Shown here piece by piece: positions 1 through 6,732 of a stretch of DNA of 11,539 bases. The position numbers and the translations under genes were made by a program. The first letter of the stretch is position 1. Each line of letters begins with the position of its first letter. The notes beneath the pieces were generated by a model. It saw only the letters and a list, made by a program, of their open reading frames with translations. It was not told where the DNA came from and did not search any database. Source of the DNA: Gemmatimonadota bacterium (lineage in GTDB: Bacteria > Gemmatimonadota > Gemmatimonadetes > Longimicrobiales > Longimicrobiaceae); NCBI GenBank assembly GCA_019348475.1, contig JAHWJJ010000086.1, positions 1 through 11,539 on the forward strand, written 5' to 3'.

Positions 1-240
1 GCGCACGCGCAGCATGCGTCCGGCACCGCGGCCGCGGCCGCGCACGGCGGCATGGCGCACGGAACGGGCGCGCGCGCGGCGGACCATGCGGCTGCGGACG
101 AGGGAACCCGCAAGCTGCTCGAACTGGCGGACCGGCTGGTGCGCGATCCTGTCGTCCAGCGTCAGATCCAGCAGGACCCCGCGCTCCGCGAGGCGTGGTC
201 GGACCCCGACGTCCGCCGCGTCGTGACGCAGGAGCCCTGA
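1..240 (+). CDS. C-terminal end of an unrecognised protein (5' truncated by the window)
   Basis: The frame is open from the first base to the TGA at 238-240 and gives 79 residues, so the true start lies to the left of the window. An internal ATG at 52 has no ribosome binding site, and the frame continues upstream of it, so I do not treat it as the start. The visible N-terminal third is an Ala/His/Gly-rich, probably disordered stretch. It is followed by a charged helical tail beginning at about residue 38 (TRKLLELADRLVRDP). This tail carries two similar short units, LVRDPVVQRQIQQDP and LREAWSDPDVRRVV, that recall the Asp-Pro spaced helices of STI1-like or other small helical repeats; that resemblance is weak. 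No catalytic motif, signal peptide or membrane segment is visible. Function unknown. It converges on ligD across a 382-bp gap. Confidence 0.65.
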   Translation, partial: AHAQHASGTAAAAAHGGMAHGTGARAADHAAADEGTRKLLELADRLVRDPVVQRQIQQDPALREAWSDPDVRRVVTQEP

Positions 241-305
241 TCGGCCGCGGGGTGACCGACTGGCAGCGTGTTCCGTAGCTGATCACCCCGGCAACCTGAA
301 CCCCC

Positions 306-375
306 GGTCATCCTGAGGGAGCGCACGCGGGTAACTCGACCTACCACAACCGCGTGCGCGCGACCGAAGGACCTT
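306..375. repeat. REP-like palindromic intergenic element
   Basis: The core is a perfect 10-bp inverted repeat, GCGCACGCGG (321-330) and CCGCGTGCGC (350-359), around a 19-nt loop. It is flanked on the left by GGTCATCCTGAGGGA and on the right by CGACCGAAGGACCTT. The flanks pair only partly with each other (GGTC with GACC, TCC with GGA). Partial echoes occur again at 5649-5662 (CCGAAGGACGTTCA) and, inverted, at 5757-5769 (CCTCCCTCAGAAT), which suggests a dispersed repeat family. Possible roles are mRNA 3'-end protection or termination for the gene ending at 240. Family membership is inference, since only one full copy is visible. Confidence 0.5.
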
Positions 376-493
376 CTCTCCCCCGCGGGAGACGGCCCCA
401 TCCGCAGAGATCCGGGCGCCCTGACGCGCGGACAGCCTCTCAGCGGCATGGCCGGCTCCGCGCCGCGCGCCCCCTCCGCTCGCCCAGCCTCGC

Positions 494-521
494 ACCTCCC
501 CCAAAAACCCCTGGGGGAGGT
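494..521. other. Perfect 9-bp stem-loop, possible bidirectional terminator
   Basis: ACCTCCCCC (494-502) and GGGGGAGGT (513-521) are exact reverse complements around a 10-nt loop, AAAAACCCCT. The stem is very GC-rich and would form in transcripts from either strand. It sits about 100 bp past the end of ligD and in the convergent gap, where terminators belong. No T-run follows on either strand, so classical Rho-independent termination is not shown. It may equally be an RNA end-stabilising hairpin or a repeat family member. Confidence 0.4.
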
Positions 522-622
522 TGAACTGCGCTTTCGTCCTGCACCGTGCGTGCAGCGGCGGCTGCTCAGGATGGCAGCGGGCCGGACGTTTGGTTTGGGG
601 CGGCGTACTTTCCAGCGCGGGA

Positions 623-2515
623 TCACTCCGTCCACAGGTCGCCGACCTCGCGGACGCGCGCGGGCATCGTCTGGAGGGTGAACGCGCGCGGATCCAGGTG
701 GTCGGAGAGCTCCGCCCAGGCGAGCGGCGCGCTGACCGTGCCGTGCGGCGTGTTGCGCGCCGCGTAGGCGCCGGCCACGTTCGCCCCGCGCCGCGACATA
801 AGGTGGTCCACGTACACGCTGCCGCGCGGACGCGCCGCGGCGGTGCGCTCCACCGTGGCGACGCCCTTCGCGCGGCGCGCCACCCGCACCGCCAGCTGCT
901 CCGCCGCCTTCAGCGCCGCGGGGACGGGCGTGCCGGGCGGCATGGTGACGTACACGTGCAGCCCCGCGCGGCCGGAGGTCTTGAGCCGCGCCACCAGCCC
1001 CGCCTGCTCCGCCACCTCGCCCGCCGCCCGCGCGACTTCCACCACGCGCGCGAAGGCCGCGCCGGGCATGGGATCCAGATCCAGCACGACGTAGTCCTGC
1101 ACCTGCGGGTGCTGGATGCGCACGTGCCACGGGTCGTACGAGACGGCGCCGCGGGTGATGGTGAACAGCAGCGTCGCCAGGTCGCCGCCCACCAGCATGC
1201 GCTTGCGCTCCTTCCCTGCCTGCACCGGCTCCACGCGCACGCCGGCGGGCGTGTCCGCGGGCGCGCTCTGGCGGTAGGCGGGGCGCTTCCCCGGGGCGCC
1301 GGGAAAGTACGCCACCGCCAGCGGCCGGTCGCGCATCGGCGGCAGGACGTACGCGGCCGTCCGCACGTAGTAGCGCAGCAGGTCGCCCCGGGTGAACGGC
1401 GAGCCGGCGTACATCGGCCGGTTCAGGTGCTCCACCTCCACCGCCGCATCCCCGACCCGCAGCGTGCCCCCGCCCCCCGCGTCCTCCATCTCCCGCAGCG
1501 CGTCGTCCACCCGCTCGGTCTCCGCGGAATCCGCGGCCGACGCGGTGGCCGCGGCGCGCAGGTCGTCCGCGGACCTGTCGTCGCGCAGCCCCAGGTAGGT
1601 GGAGTCGCGCAGCTTGCCGGCGGAGGTGCGCTCGGCGTAGCGGATCTCCGCAACCAGCCGCGGGTGCGCCCAGTGGTGCCCCTGCACCAGGTGCGGCACG
1701 GGGTCGAACGGGCTGTCGTCGCGCTCCAGCTTCACGAGCGCCGCCTGGAGCGAGCGAAGCGCCGCCGCGCTGAATCCCTTTCCCGTGTGCCCCACGTAGC
1801 GCAGCCGCCCGTCCGCATCGTACTCGCCCAGCAGGATGGCCCCCAGCCGCCGGGCGGCGTTCGTGGGGTCCGTCCATCCGCCGATCACGAATTCCTCCTG
1901 CGGGGTGAGCTTGAGCTTGAGCCAGTGGCGCGACCGCACGCCGGGCTCGTAGGCGGAGCCCGCGCGCTTGGCGATGATCCCCTCCCAGCCGCCGCGCCGT
2001 GCGCGCTCCATCAGCTCCGCCGCGTCGCCGGCGCGCTCGCCCAGCCGCACGCGCTCGGTTTCGCGCCCGCGCAGGACCTTCTCCAGCGCGGCGCGGCGGC
2101 GCCAGAGCGGATCCGCGACCAGCGGATCGCGGCCCGTGAGCAGCAGGTCGTAGGCGACGTACGCGGCGGGCTGCTCGCGGGCCAGGCGCGCGATGGCGCC
2201 GCGCTTTTCGATGTGCATGCGCCCCTGCAGCGCCTCGAAGCGCACGATCTCTCCCTCGCGCAGCGCGACGATCTCGCCGTCCAGCACCAGGTCCGCGTCC
2301 ACCTGCGCGCGCAGTTCCCGCAGCGCCGCCACCAGCTCCGGGAACTGCGGCGCCTTGTCGTTGCCGTTGCGGGTGAGCAGCGCCACGGCCGCGCCGGTGA
2401 CCACCGCGATGGCGCGGATGCCGTCGTACTTGGGCTCGAACACCCAGTCACCGCCCGCCGGGGGAACGCGGGCGAGCGTGGCGAGCATGGGCCGGAAGTC
2501 GGGCGCAGGCGGCAT
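623..2515 (-). CDS. ligD: LigD: ATP-dependent DNA ligase fused to a primase-type polymerase
   Basis: The product of 630 residues seals and fills DNA ends, the role of LigD in bacterial non-homologous end joining with Ku. The N-terminal ligase domain shows the nucleotidyl-transfer lysine in EPKYDGIR (Lys29), motif III VLDGEIV (about 77-83), AYDLL (121-125), motif IV EGIIAKR (178-184) and motif V WLKLK (198-202). An OB-fold region follows to about residue 310. A low-complexity acidic/Ala linker (about 318-352) leads to an archaeo-eukaryotic primase-like polymerase domain. There DLDP (479-482) supplies two metal-binding aspartates, SGRAGLHVYV (514-523) is the nucleotide-binding motif, and YVD (568-570) supplies the third aspartate. 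The 3'-phosphoesterase domain found in many LigD proteins is absent, and no Ku gene lies in the window. Start: ATG 2515 directly precedes the conserved FRPMLA region. ATG 2527 and ATG 2578 are in frame, but the extra residues are Pro-rich and not family-like. No candidate has a clear Shine-Dalgarno. Confidence 0.93.
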   Translation of the reverse strand: MPPAPDFRPMLATLARVPPAGGDWVFEPKYDGIRAIAVVTGAAVALLTRNGNDKAPQFPELVAALRELRAQVDADLVLDGEIVALREGEIVRFEALQGRMHIEKRGAIARLAREQPAAYVAYDLLLTGRDPLVADPLWRRRAALEKVLRGRETERVRLGERAGDAAELMERARRGGWEGIIAKRAGSAYEPGVRSRHWLKLKLTPQEEFVIGGWTDPTNAARRLGAILLGEYDADGRLRYVGHTGKGFSAAALRSLQAALVKLERDDSPFDPVPHLVQGHHWAHPRLVAEIRYAERTSAGKLRDSTYLGLRDDRSADDLRAAATASAADSAETERVDDALREMEDAGGGGTLRVGDAAVEVEHLNRPMYAGSPFTRGDLLRYYVRTAAYVLPPMRDRPLAVAYFPGAPGKRPAYRQSAPADTPAGVRVEPVQAGKERKRMLVGGDLATLLFTITRGAVSYDPWHVRIQHPQVQDYVVLDLDPMPGAAFARVVEVARAAGEVAEQAGLVARLKTSGRAGLHVYVTMPPGTPVPAALKAAEQLAVRVARRAKGVATVERTAAARPRGSVYVDHLMSRRGANVAGAYAARNTPHGTVSAPLAWAELSDHLDPRAFTLQTMPARVREVGDLWTE

Positions 2516-2827
2516 GGTGCGGCGCATGTGCGGCGGGGGCGGCTCAGGAGCACACCCACCGCGCACGTCTCGCGCCACCCCACGAACGGGTCGGTGAAAG
2601 CTCCCGGTGGCGCTGGCTTCGACTGCCCATGCCTCACGCGGAGCCGGTCCGCCGAACAGCCGCTACTTTACGCCACCGGACAGACAGGGAGGAGATGCGC
2701 GAGACCGGCAGGCCATCCGTGAGACGTGGACTGTCGCGTGCGCGGGTCTTTACCTTGCAGCAGGGCGAGGACATCCCCGCCGGCGTTGCTCTCTCGGCGT
2801 CAGCTTTCTCACATCCCCTCTGATCCA
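2516..2827. other. Divergent intergenic region between ligD and glgC
   Basis: This 312-bp region should hold promoters for both directions. On the + strand, TGGACT (2727-2732) is 18 bp from TACCTT (2751-2756), a weak sigma-70-like pair that would start an mRNA about 65 nt before glgC; this is a guess. The purine tract GGGAGGAG (2687-2694) abuts ATG 2695, which opens a 42-codon frame ending at TGA 2821-2823, just 4 bp before glgC. The spacing is too short for a normal ribosome binding site, so I do not annotate it as a gene. No promoter for ligD was recognised. Confidence 0.4.
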
Positions 2828-4096
2828 ATGGACCGAGTTCTCGCCGTGATCCTGGGTGGCGGCGCCGGCACGCGGCTGTTTCCGCTCACCGCGCAGCGGG
2901 CCAAGCCCGCCGTGCCGCTGGGTGGAAAGTACCGGCTGGTGGACGTGCCCATCAGCAACTGCATCAACAGCGGCGTCAACCGCATCTTCGTGGTCACCCA
3001 GTTCAACTCGGCCAGCCTGAACGACCACATCGCCCGCTCGTACCTGTTCGACCGCTTTCGCGGCGGGTTCGTGATGGTGCTGGCCGCCGAGCAGACGCCC
3101 GGCTCCGTCGAATGGTATCAGGGCACCGCCGACGCCGTGCGGCAGAGCAACGTGCACATCCGCAGCTACGCGCACGAACAGGTGCTGATCCTGTCCGGCG
3201 ACCAGCTGTACACGATGGACTACCGGCTGATGCTGGAGCACCACCTTCGCACCGGCGCCGACGTCACCGTCGCCGCGACGCCGGTGGTGGCCGACGACGC
3301 GCCCGGCTTCGGCATCCTGCGCACGGACGCGGAACACCGCATCACCGAGTTCCACGAAAAGCCGGCGCGCGGCGACCTGGCGGGCAAGGAGAGCCCGGTG
3401 GAGCCGGAGATGGAGGCCGCGGGGCGCATCTACCTGGCGTCGATGGGAATCTACATCTTCGACTGCCAGGTGCTTCAGGAGCTGCTGGACGTCCACCCCG
3501 AGGCCAACGACTTCGGCAAGCACATCATCCCGCTCGCGATCGGCGAGCGGAAGGTGGTTTCGTACCCGTTCAAGGGGTACTGGAACGACATCGGCACCGT
3601 GCGCTCCTTCTTCGACACCAACCTGATGCTGGCGGAGCCGCAGCCGGCGTTCAACCTGTTCGACGAGCAGATGCCGCTGTACACCAACGCGCGCCTGCTT
3701 CCCCCGGCCAAGGTCACCCGCTCGCGCATCGAGAACGCCATCATCTCGGAGGCGTGCGTGGTCATCGACAGCGACGTTTCGCACGCGGTGATCGGCATTC
3801 GCTCGTACCTGGGCGCGCGCACCCGCATCCACCGCACGGTGATGATGGGCGCCGACTACTACCGCTGGGAGGATCCCGCCAGCCGCAGCCGCGTGGAGGG
3901 GCCCGCGCACCCGGGGGTGGACGAGGACACCACCATCGAGGGGGCCATCATCGACAAGAACGCCTCCATCGGAAAGGGGTGCGTGATCACCAACGCGGCG
4001 GGGGTGCAGGAGGGCGAGGGGCCCGGCTTCTACATCCGCGACGGGATCGTGGTGATCGTCAAGAACGCCGAGATCGCGGACGGCACCGTCATATGA
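2828..4096 (+). CDS. glgC: Glucose-1-phosphate adenylyltransferase (ADP-glucose pyrophosphorylase)
   Basis: The product of 422 residues makes ADP-glucose and pyrophosphate from ATP and glucose-1-phosphate, the committed cytoplasmic step of bacterial glycogen synthesis. The N-terminal nucleotidyltransferase fold shows the signature GGGAGTRLFPLT (10-21) with RAKPAVPLGGKYRLVDVP just after it, WYQGTADAV (96-104), SGDQLYTMDY (123-132), FHEKP (175-179) and GYWNDIGTV (250-258). The C-terminal part from about residue 295 is a left-handed beta-helix of hexapeptide type, with AIIDKNASIGKG (373-384). The motifs AEQTPGSVEWYQGTADAVRQ and IIDKNASIG resemble the cyanobacterial/plant type more than the enterobacterial type. 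Length is normal for the family. Start: ATG 2828 places the Rossmann strand VLAVILGGG at residue 4, as usual; the frame stays open upstream to 2726 without family-like sequence. No Shine-Dalgarno is seen. The TGA overlaps the start of the next gene by 4 bp (ATGA), so the two are very likely co-transcribed and translationally coupled. Confidence 0.95.
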   Translation: MDRVLAVILGGGAGTRLFPLTAQRAKPAVPLGGKYRLVDVPISNCINSGVNRIFVVTQFNSASLNDHIARSYLFDRFRGGFVMVLAAEQTPGSVEWYQGTADAVRQSNVHIRSYAHEQVLILSGDQLYTMDYRLMLEHHLRTGADVTVAATPVVADDAPGFGILRTDAEHRITEFHEKPARGDLAGKESPVEPEMEAAGRIYLASMGIYIFDCQVLQELLDVHPEANDFGKHIIPLAIGERKVVSYPFKGYWNDIGTVRSFFDTNLMLAEPQPAFNLFDEQMPLYTNARLLPPAKVTRSRIENAIISEACVVIDSDVSHAVIGIRSYLGARTRIHRTVMMGADYYRWEDPASRSRVEGPAHPGVDEDTTIEGAIIDKNASIGKGCVITNAAGVQEGEGPGFYIRDGIVVIVKNAEIADGTVI

Positions 4097-5340
4097 GCCC
4101 GCGCCCGCTGCGCATTGCGCAGCTGACCAACGAGTACCCGCCGCACGTGTACGGCGGGGCCGGCGTGCACGTGGAGTACCTGGCGCGCGAGCTGGCGGCG
4201 GCGGAGGGCGGCGCGCACCAGGTGCAGGTGCTCTCCTTCGGCGAGCAGCGCCGGGAGGAGGGGAACCTGCGCGTGCAGGGCGTGGCGCCGCGGGTGGAGC
4301 TCCCCGTGCGGGACCCGCGCCACGCGCGGCTGCTGGACGCGCTGGTCCGCGACCTGGCCATGGTGGGCGCGGTGGATGCGCCCGACGTGGTGCACTGCCA
4401 CACCTGGTATTCGCACCTGGCCGGCTGCCTGGCCCGCCCCCTTACCGGCGCCCGGCTGGTGCTGACCACGCACTCGCTGGAGCCGCACCGCCCCTGGAAG
4501 GTGGAGCAGCTGGGGACGGCGTACCACGTGACCACGTGGATCGAGGGGACCGCGTATCGCAACGCCGACGGTGTGGTGGCCGTCTCGGCGGCGATGAAGG
4601 ACGACGTGCAGAACCTGTACGGCGTCCGCCCGGAGCGGGTGCGGGTGATCCACAACGGCATCGACCCCGACGAGTACCGCCCGCGCCGCGACCCCGGCGT
4701 GCTCCGCGCGCTGGGGGTGAATCCAGACGTCCCCATCGTCCTTTTCGTGGGCCGCATCACCCGTCAGAAGGGGATCCTGCACCTGGTGCGCGCCATTCCC
4801 CACCTGCGCTCGGGCGTGCAGGTGGTGCTGTGCGCGGGCGCCCCGGACACACCGGAGATCGGGCACGAGATGGCGGCGCTGGTGGACGAGGTGAAGCGCG
4901 AGGCAGCGGTGCCGGTGGTCTGGATCCCCGAGATGCTGGCAAAGGAGCGGGTGATCACCCTCTACTCCCACGCCGCCGTCTTCGTGTGCCCCAGCGTGTA
5001 CGAGCCGTTCGGCATCATCAACCTGGAGGCGATGGCCTGCGAAACGCCGGTGGTCGCCTCCGCCGTCGGCGGCATCCCCGAGATCGTGGTCCCGGGCGAG
5101 ACCGGGGTCCTGGTGCCGATCGAGGCGGAAGGAGGCGGATCGGTGGAGCCGCGCGACCCGGACGCCTTCTCGCGCGCCCTGGCGGCCGCCGTCGACGAGC
5201 TGATGCAGGCCCCGGAGCGCCGCGCGGCGATGGGCCGCGCCGCTCGCGCCCGCGTGGAAGCGCACTTCAGCTGGCGCGCCATCGCCCGGCAAACGCTGGA
5301 CTTCTACCGCGACCTGCTGGAGCGGCCGCGCGAGGGGTGA
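4093..5340 (+). CDS. glgA: GT4-family glycogen synthase / maltose-1-phosphate synthase
   Basis: The 415-residue protein is a GT-B fold transferase that uses ADP-glucose, the product of the gene before it. The N-terminal domain has NEYPPHVYGGAGVHV (13-27) with the donor-binding glycine loop, and HCHTWYSHLAG (101-111). The C-terminal domain has FVGRITRQKG (218-227) with the phosphate-binding Arg221 and Lys226, and EPFGIINLEAMACETPV (304-320) with the E-x7-E pair Glu304/Glu312. The length and the VYGGAGVHV start match the short GT4 type called corynebacterial glycogen synthase, not the roughly 480-residue GT5 GlgA of E. coli. Mycobacterial members of this type (GlgM) join ADP-glucose to glucose-1-phosphate to give maltose-1-phosphate for GlgE, so either product is possible; no glgE or branching enzyme gene is visible. 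The symbol glgA is used in the broad sense. The ATG lies within the ATGA overlap with glgC. It is followed by a convergent gap. Confidence 0.9.
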   Translation: MSPRPLRIAQLTNEYPPHVYGGAGVHVEYLARELAAAEGGAHQVQVLSFGEQRREEGNLRVQGVAPRVELPVRDPRHARLLDALVRDLAMVGAVDAPDVVHCHTWYSHLAGCLARPLTGARLVLTTHSLEPHRPWKVEQLGTAYHVTTWIEGTAYRNADGVVAVSAAMKDDVQNLYGVRPERVRVIHNGIDPDEYRPRRDPGVLRALGVNPDVPIVLFVGRITRQKGILHLVRAIPHLRSGVQVVLCAGAPDTPEIGHEMAALVDEVKREAAVPVVWIPEMLAKERVITLYSHAAVFVCPSVYEPFGIINLEAMACETPVVASAVGGIPEIVVPGETGVLVPIEAEGGGSVEPRDPDAFSRALAAAVDELMQAPERRAAMGRAARARVEAHFSWRAIARQTLDFYRDLLERPREG

Positions 5341-5487
5341 GCGAGGGGTCCGGACGCGGCGGCCGGGGCGGGACGGAGAACGTCGGGAGGTGCCGGGGCA
5401 GGCTCGCGGCGCGGGTCCGGGGCCGCGTCGAGGATGTACGTCAGGCAAGGCACCGGCCCGCCTGGACAGAGCCTGCAAATCCAACCA

Positions 5488-5580
5488 CTACGTGACCTTC
5501 AGCACGAGATAGCTGTCTCCGTCCGTGACCAGCGCTTCGCCGAGCGACCACGGGGCGGATGCGTTCGCCGCCGGCCGTGC
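5488..5580 (-). pseudogene. Possible decayed 3' end of a protein gene
   Basis: On the minus strand the frame ending at TAG (5490-5488) gives a tail that reads like a real protein C-terminus, with GEALVTDGDSYLVLKVT as its last 17 residues and codons rich in G/C at the third position. Upstream the same frame loses this character. It runs into Arg/Pro-rich sequence without an ATG and hits an in-frame TGA at 5661-5659. I infer a remnant left by deletion or frameshift. It could also be chance in GC-rich DNA. No family was recognised. Confidence 0.25.
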
Positions 5581-5630
5581 GGCGCAAGCGGTCCGCAGTG
5601 GGGAGCGCACACCCGGAACCCGCGCCGACC

Positions 5631-5661
5631 TGAACGTCCGCGCGCGCCCGAAGGACGTTCA
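5631..5661. other. Perfect 9-bp stem-loop in a convergent gap
   Basis: TGAACGTCC (5631-5639) and GGACGTTCA (5653-5661) are exact reverse complements around a 13-nt loop, GCGCGCGCCCGAA. The right arm overlaps the echo of the 306-375 element (CCGAAGGAC). Its place between two genes that end toward each other suggests a role at transcript 3' ends, but no T-run accompanies it. Confidence 0.4.
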
Positions 5662-5808
5662 TCCCGCCTTCAAGGGGCCAGTCCCGGTGCCCCGAGGCCG
5701 GCCCCACGATTCTGCCCTCCTTCGGTCGGCGCGCAGGCTACGGCGTGGCCGCGGCGCCTCCCTCAGAATGGTTGTGCCGCGGTGGCCAGGTCCGCCGTTG
5801 CACAGCCA

Positions 5809-6678
5809 TCACTCTGGCGCGGCCGGCGCTCCCGAAAGGATCTCGTCGCGGAATCGCGCGTAGAGGTGGTCCGGGCCCAGGGCCGCGACGCGCGAAAGGG
5901 AGAGGCCGGCCAGCCGCTGGGCAAGGCGGAGCAGGCGGCGCTGGCTCACCCGGAACTCCGAGGCGATGGCGCTCCAGCCGCGGCCGCCGCTCCTCAGGCT
6001 GACGGCGCGGATCAGCAGGATCCACCCCACAAGGTCCTCCAGGCGCACCCCCGGGTGCGCGCCCGGGTGGCTGGACCAGGCGCGCCAGAGGGTGCGGCGG
6101 TCGCAGCGCACCGTCGCCGCCAGCGCCGTCACGGAGGTGACGGGCGTTGCCACCCAGCACGCCACCGCGAGCGCGGCGCGCACGCGGGGGTGGATGCACG
6201 GCATCGTCTGCATCTCGTCGGCGATCTGCCTGAACAGGTTCTGCCCGCACGCGCGCTGCACCGCCACCAGCAGCAGACGGTTCAGCTCGGACGGCCAGAT
6301 CACGTCGTCCAGGATGATGTCCTTGAGCAGCCGCAGGCTTTCCGGATGGCGGCGGGTGATGAGAATGAGCGGGTGGTGGACGGCGCGCGCCTTCAGCAGC
6401 CGCAGCTCCCCGAACTCGCCTGCGCAGTCCAGCCGCTCGATGACCGCCAGGCCGCACCTGGAGCGCGGCAGCGCGCATTCGAACGCCCGCAGGTTGACGG
6501 TGCACTCCACGCTGTAGGCGGACCGGAGCGCCGCCGCGGCCTGCCCGGCGAGCTCCGACGTTCCGTACAGCACCACCGTCTGCGCCTCCGCGCCTCGCGG
6601 CGCGGCGCGCGCGGCCGCGGGCGGGGACACGGCCGCCGGGTGCAGCACGGTGGAGCGGATTCCCTGGTCGATCCTCAT
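5809..6678 (-). CDS. Regulator with degenerate receiver-like domain and AraC-like HTH
   Basis: The 289-residue protein probably binds DNA. After an Ala-rich leader (about 1-33), residues 34-140 read like a receiver fold: TVVLYGTSEL at the first strand, GLAVIERL where the phospho-acceptor strand should be, and LILITRRHPESLRLLKDIIL near the end. The usual aspartate and lysine are not evident, so it is probably a pseudo-receiver that is not phosphorylated. The C-terminal part has two helix-turn-helix-like segments about 45 residues apart, SVTALAATVRCDRRTLWRAW (about 183-202) and WSAIASEFRVSQRRLLRLAQ (about 236-255), the spacing of an AraC-type domain. Start: ATG 6678; a GTG at 6681 is immediately before it and would add one residue. 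No Shine-Dalgarno. It is transcribed away from the NRPS gene across 265 bp and is the likely local regulator. The domain assignment is from pattern only. Confidence 0.72.
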   Translation of the reverse strand: MRIDQGIRSTVLHPAAVSPPAAARAAPRGAEAQTVVLYGTSELAGQAAAALRSAYSVECTVNLRAFECALPRSRCGLAVIERLDCAGEFGELRLLKARAVHHPLILITRRHPESLRLLKDIILDDVIWPSELNRLLLVAVQRACGQNLFRQIADEMQTMPCIHPRVRAALAVACWVATPVTSVTALAATVRCDRRTLWRAWSSHPGAHPGVRLEDLVGWILLIRAVSLRSGGRGWSAIASEFRVSQRRLLRLAQRLAGLSLSRVAALGPDHLYARFRDEILSGAPAAPE

Positions 6679-6732
6679 CACCGGTGCCGGTCGAGGAGAT
6701 CCGAAGCGTTTCTGATTTTCATTGCTTTATCC

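Larger units (their letters stand above)
241..622. other. Intergenic gap between convergent genes, with two hairpin elements
   Basis: This 382-bp stretch lies between the end of the unknown protein gene and the end of ligD, which point toward each other. No reading frame in it looks like a real protein; the small ORFs in it are translations of the repeat elements. It holds a REP-like palindromic element (306-375) and a perfect 9-bp hairpin (494-521), both listed separately. A site that ends transcription from both sides would be expected here, but neither hairpin is followed by a clear T-run on either strand. Confidence 0.6.
5341..5808. other. Intergenic gap between convergent genes with hairpin and gene remnant
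   Basis: This 468-bp stretch lies between the end of the glycogen synthase gene and the end of the regulator gene. No intact gene is convincing. It contains a coding-like minus-strand tail (5488-5580) and a perfect hairpin (5631-5661), listed separately. An imperfect palindrome, TGGCCGCGG (5746-5754) with CCGCGG-TGG-CCA (5777-5788), lies just past the regulator's stop; it surrounds an inverted fragment of the 306-375 repeat. A short direct repeat GCGAGGGGT (5330-5338 and 5341-5349) straddles the stop of the gene before the gap. No T-run terminator was found. Confidence 0.5.

Noticed and set aside
283..504. 73-codon minus-strand frame in the left gap
   Set aside because: It is a translation of the palindromic repeat and its surroundings; no protein-like pattern and no ribosome binding site.
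2687..2697. GGGAGGAG followed directly by ATG as a ribosome binding site and start
   Set aside because: There are at most two bases between the tract and the ATG, too few for normal initiation, and the product resembles nothing. It is kept only as a speculative leader ORF finding.
521..2722. 733-codon plus-strand frame opposite ligD
   Set aside because: Antisense shadow with Arg/His/Ala-rich sequence; the minus strand has full ligase and polymerase motifs.
3112..5340. Long frame running through glgC into the glycogen synthase, as if one 742-residue protein
   Set aside because: The first 327 codons are an out-of-frame reading of glgC with low-complexity Arg/Gly sequence. The real start is ATG 4093, at the family N-terminus.
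5353..5429. GACGCGGC and GCCGCGTC as a terminator for the glycogen synthase gene
   Set aside because: The 8-bp arms are about 60 bases apart, with no T-run; likely chance in GC-rich sequence.
5525..5863. 112-codon plus-strand frame past the glycogen synthase gene
   Set aside because: It runs over the hairpin and repeat fragments and into the 3' end of the regulator gene on the opposite strand; composition is Arg/Pro/Ala-rich without motifs.
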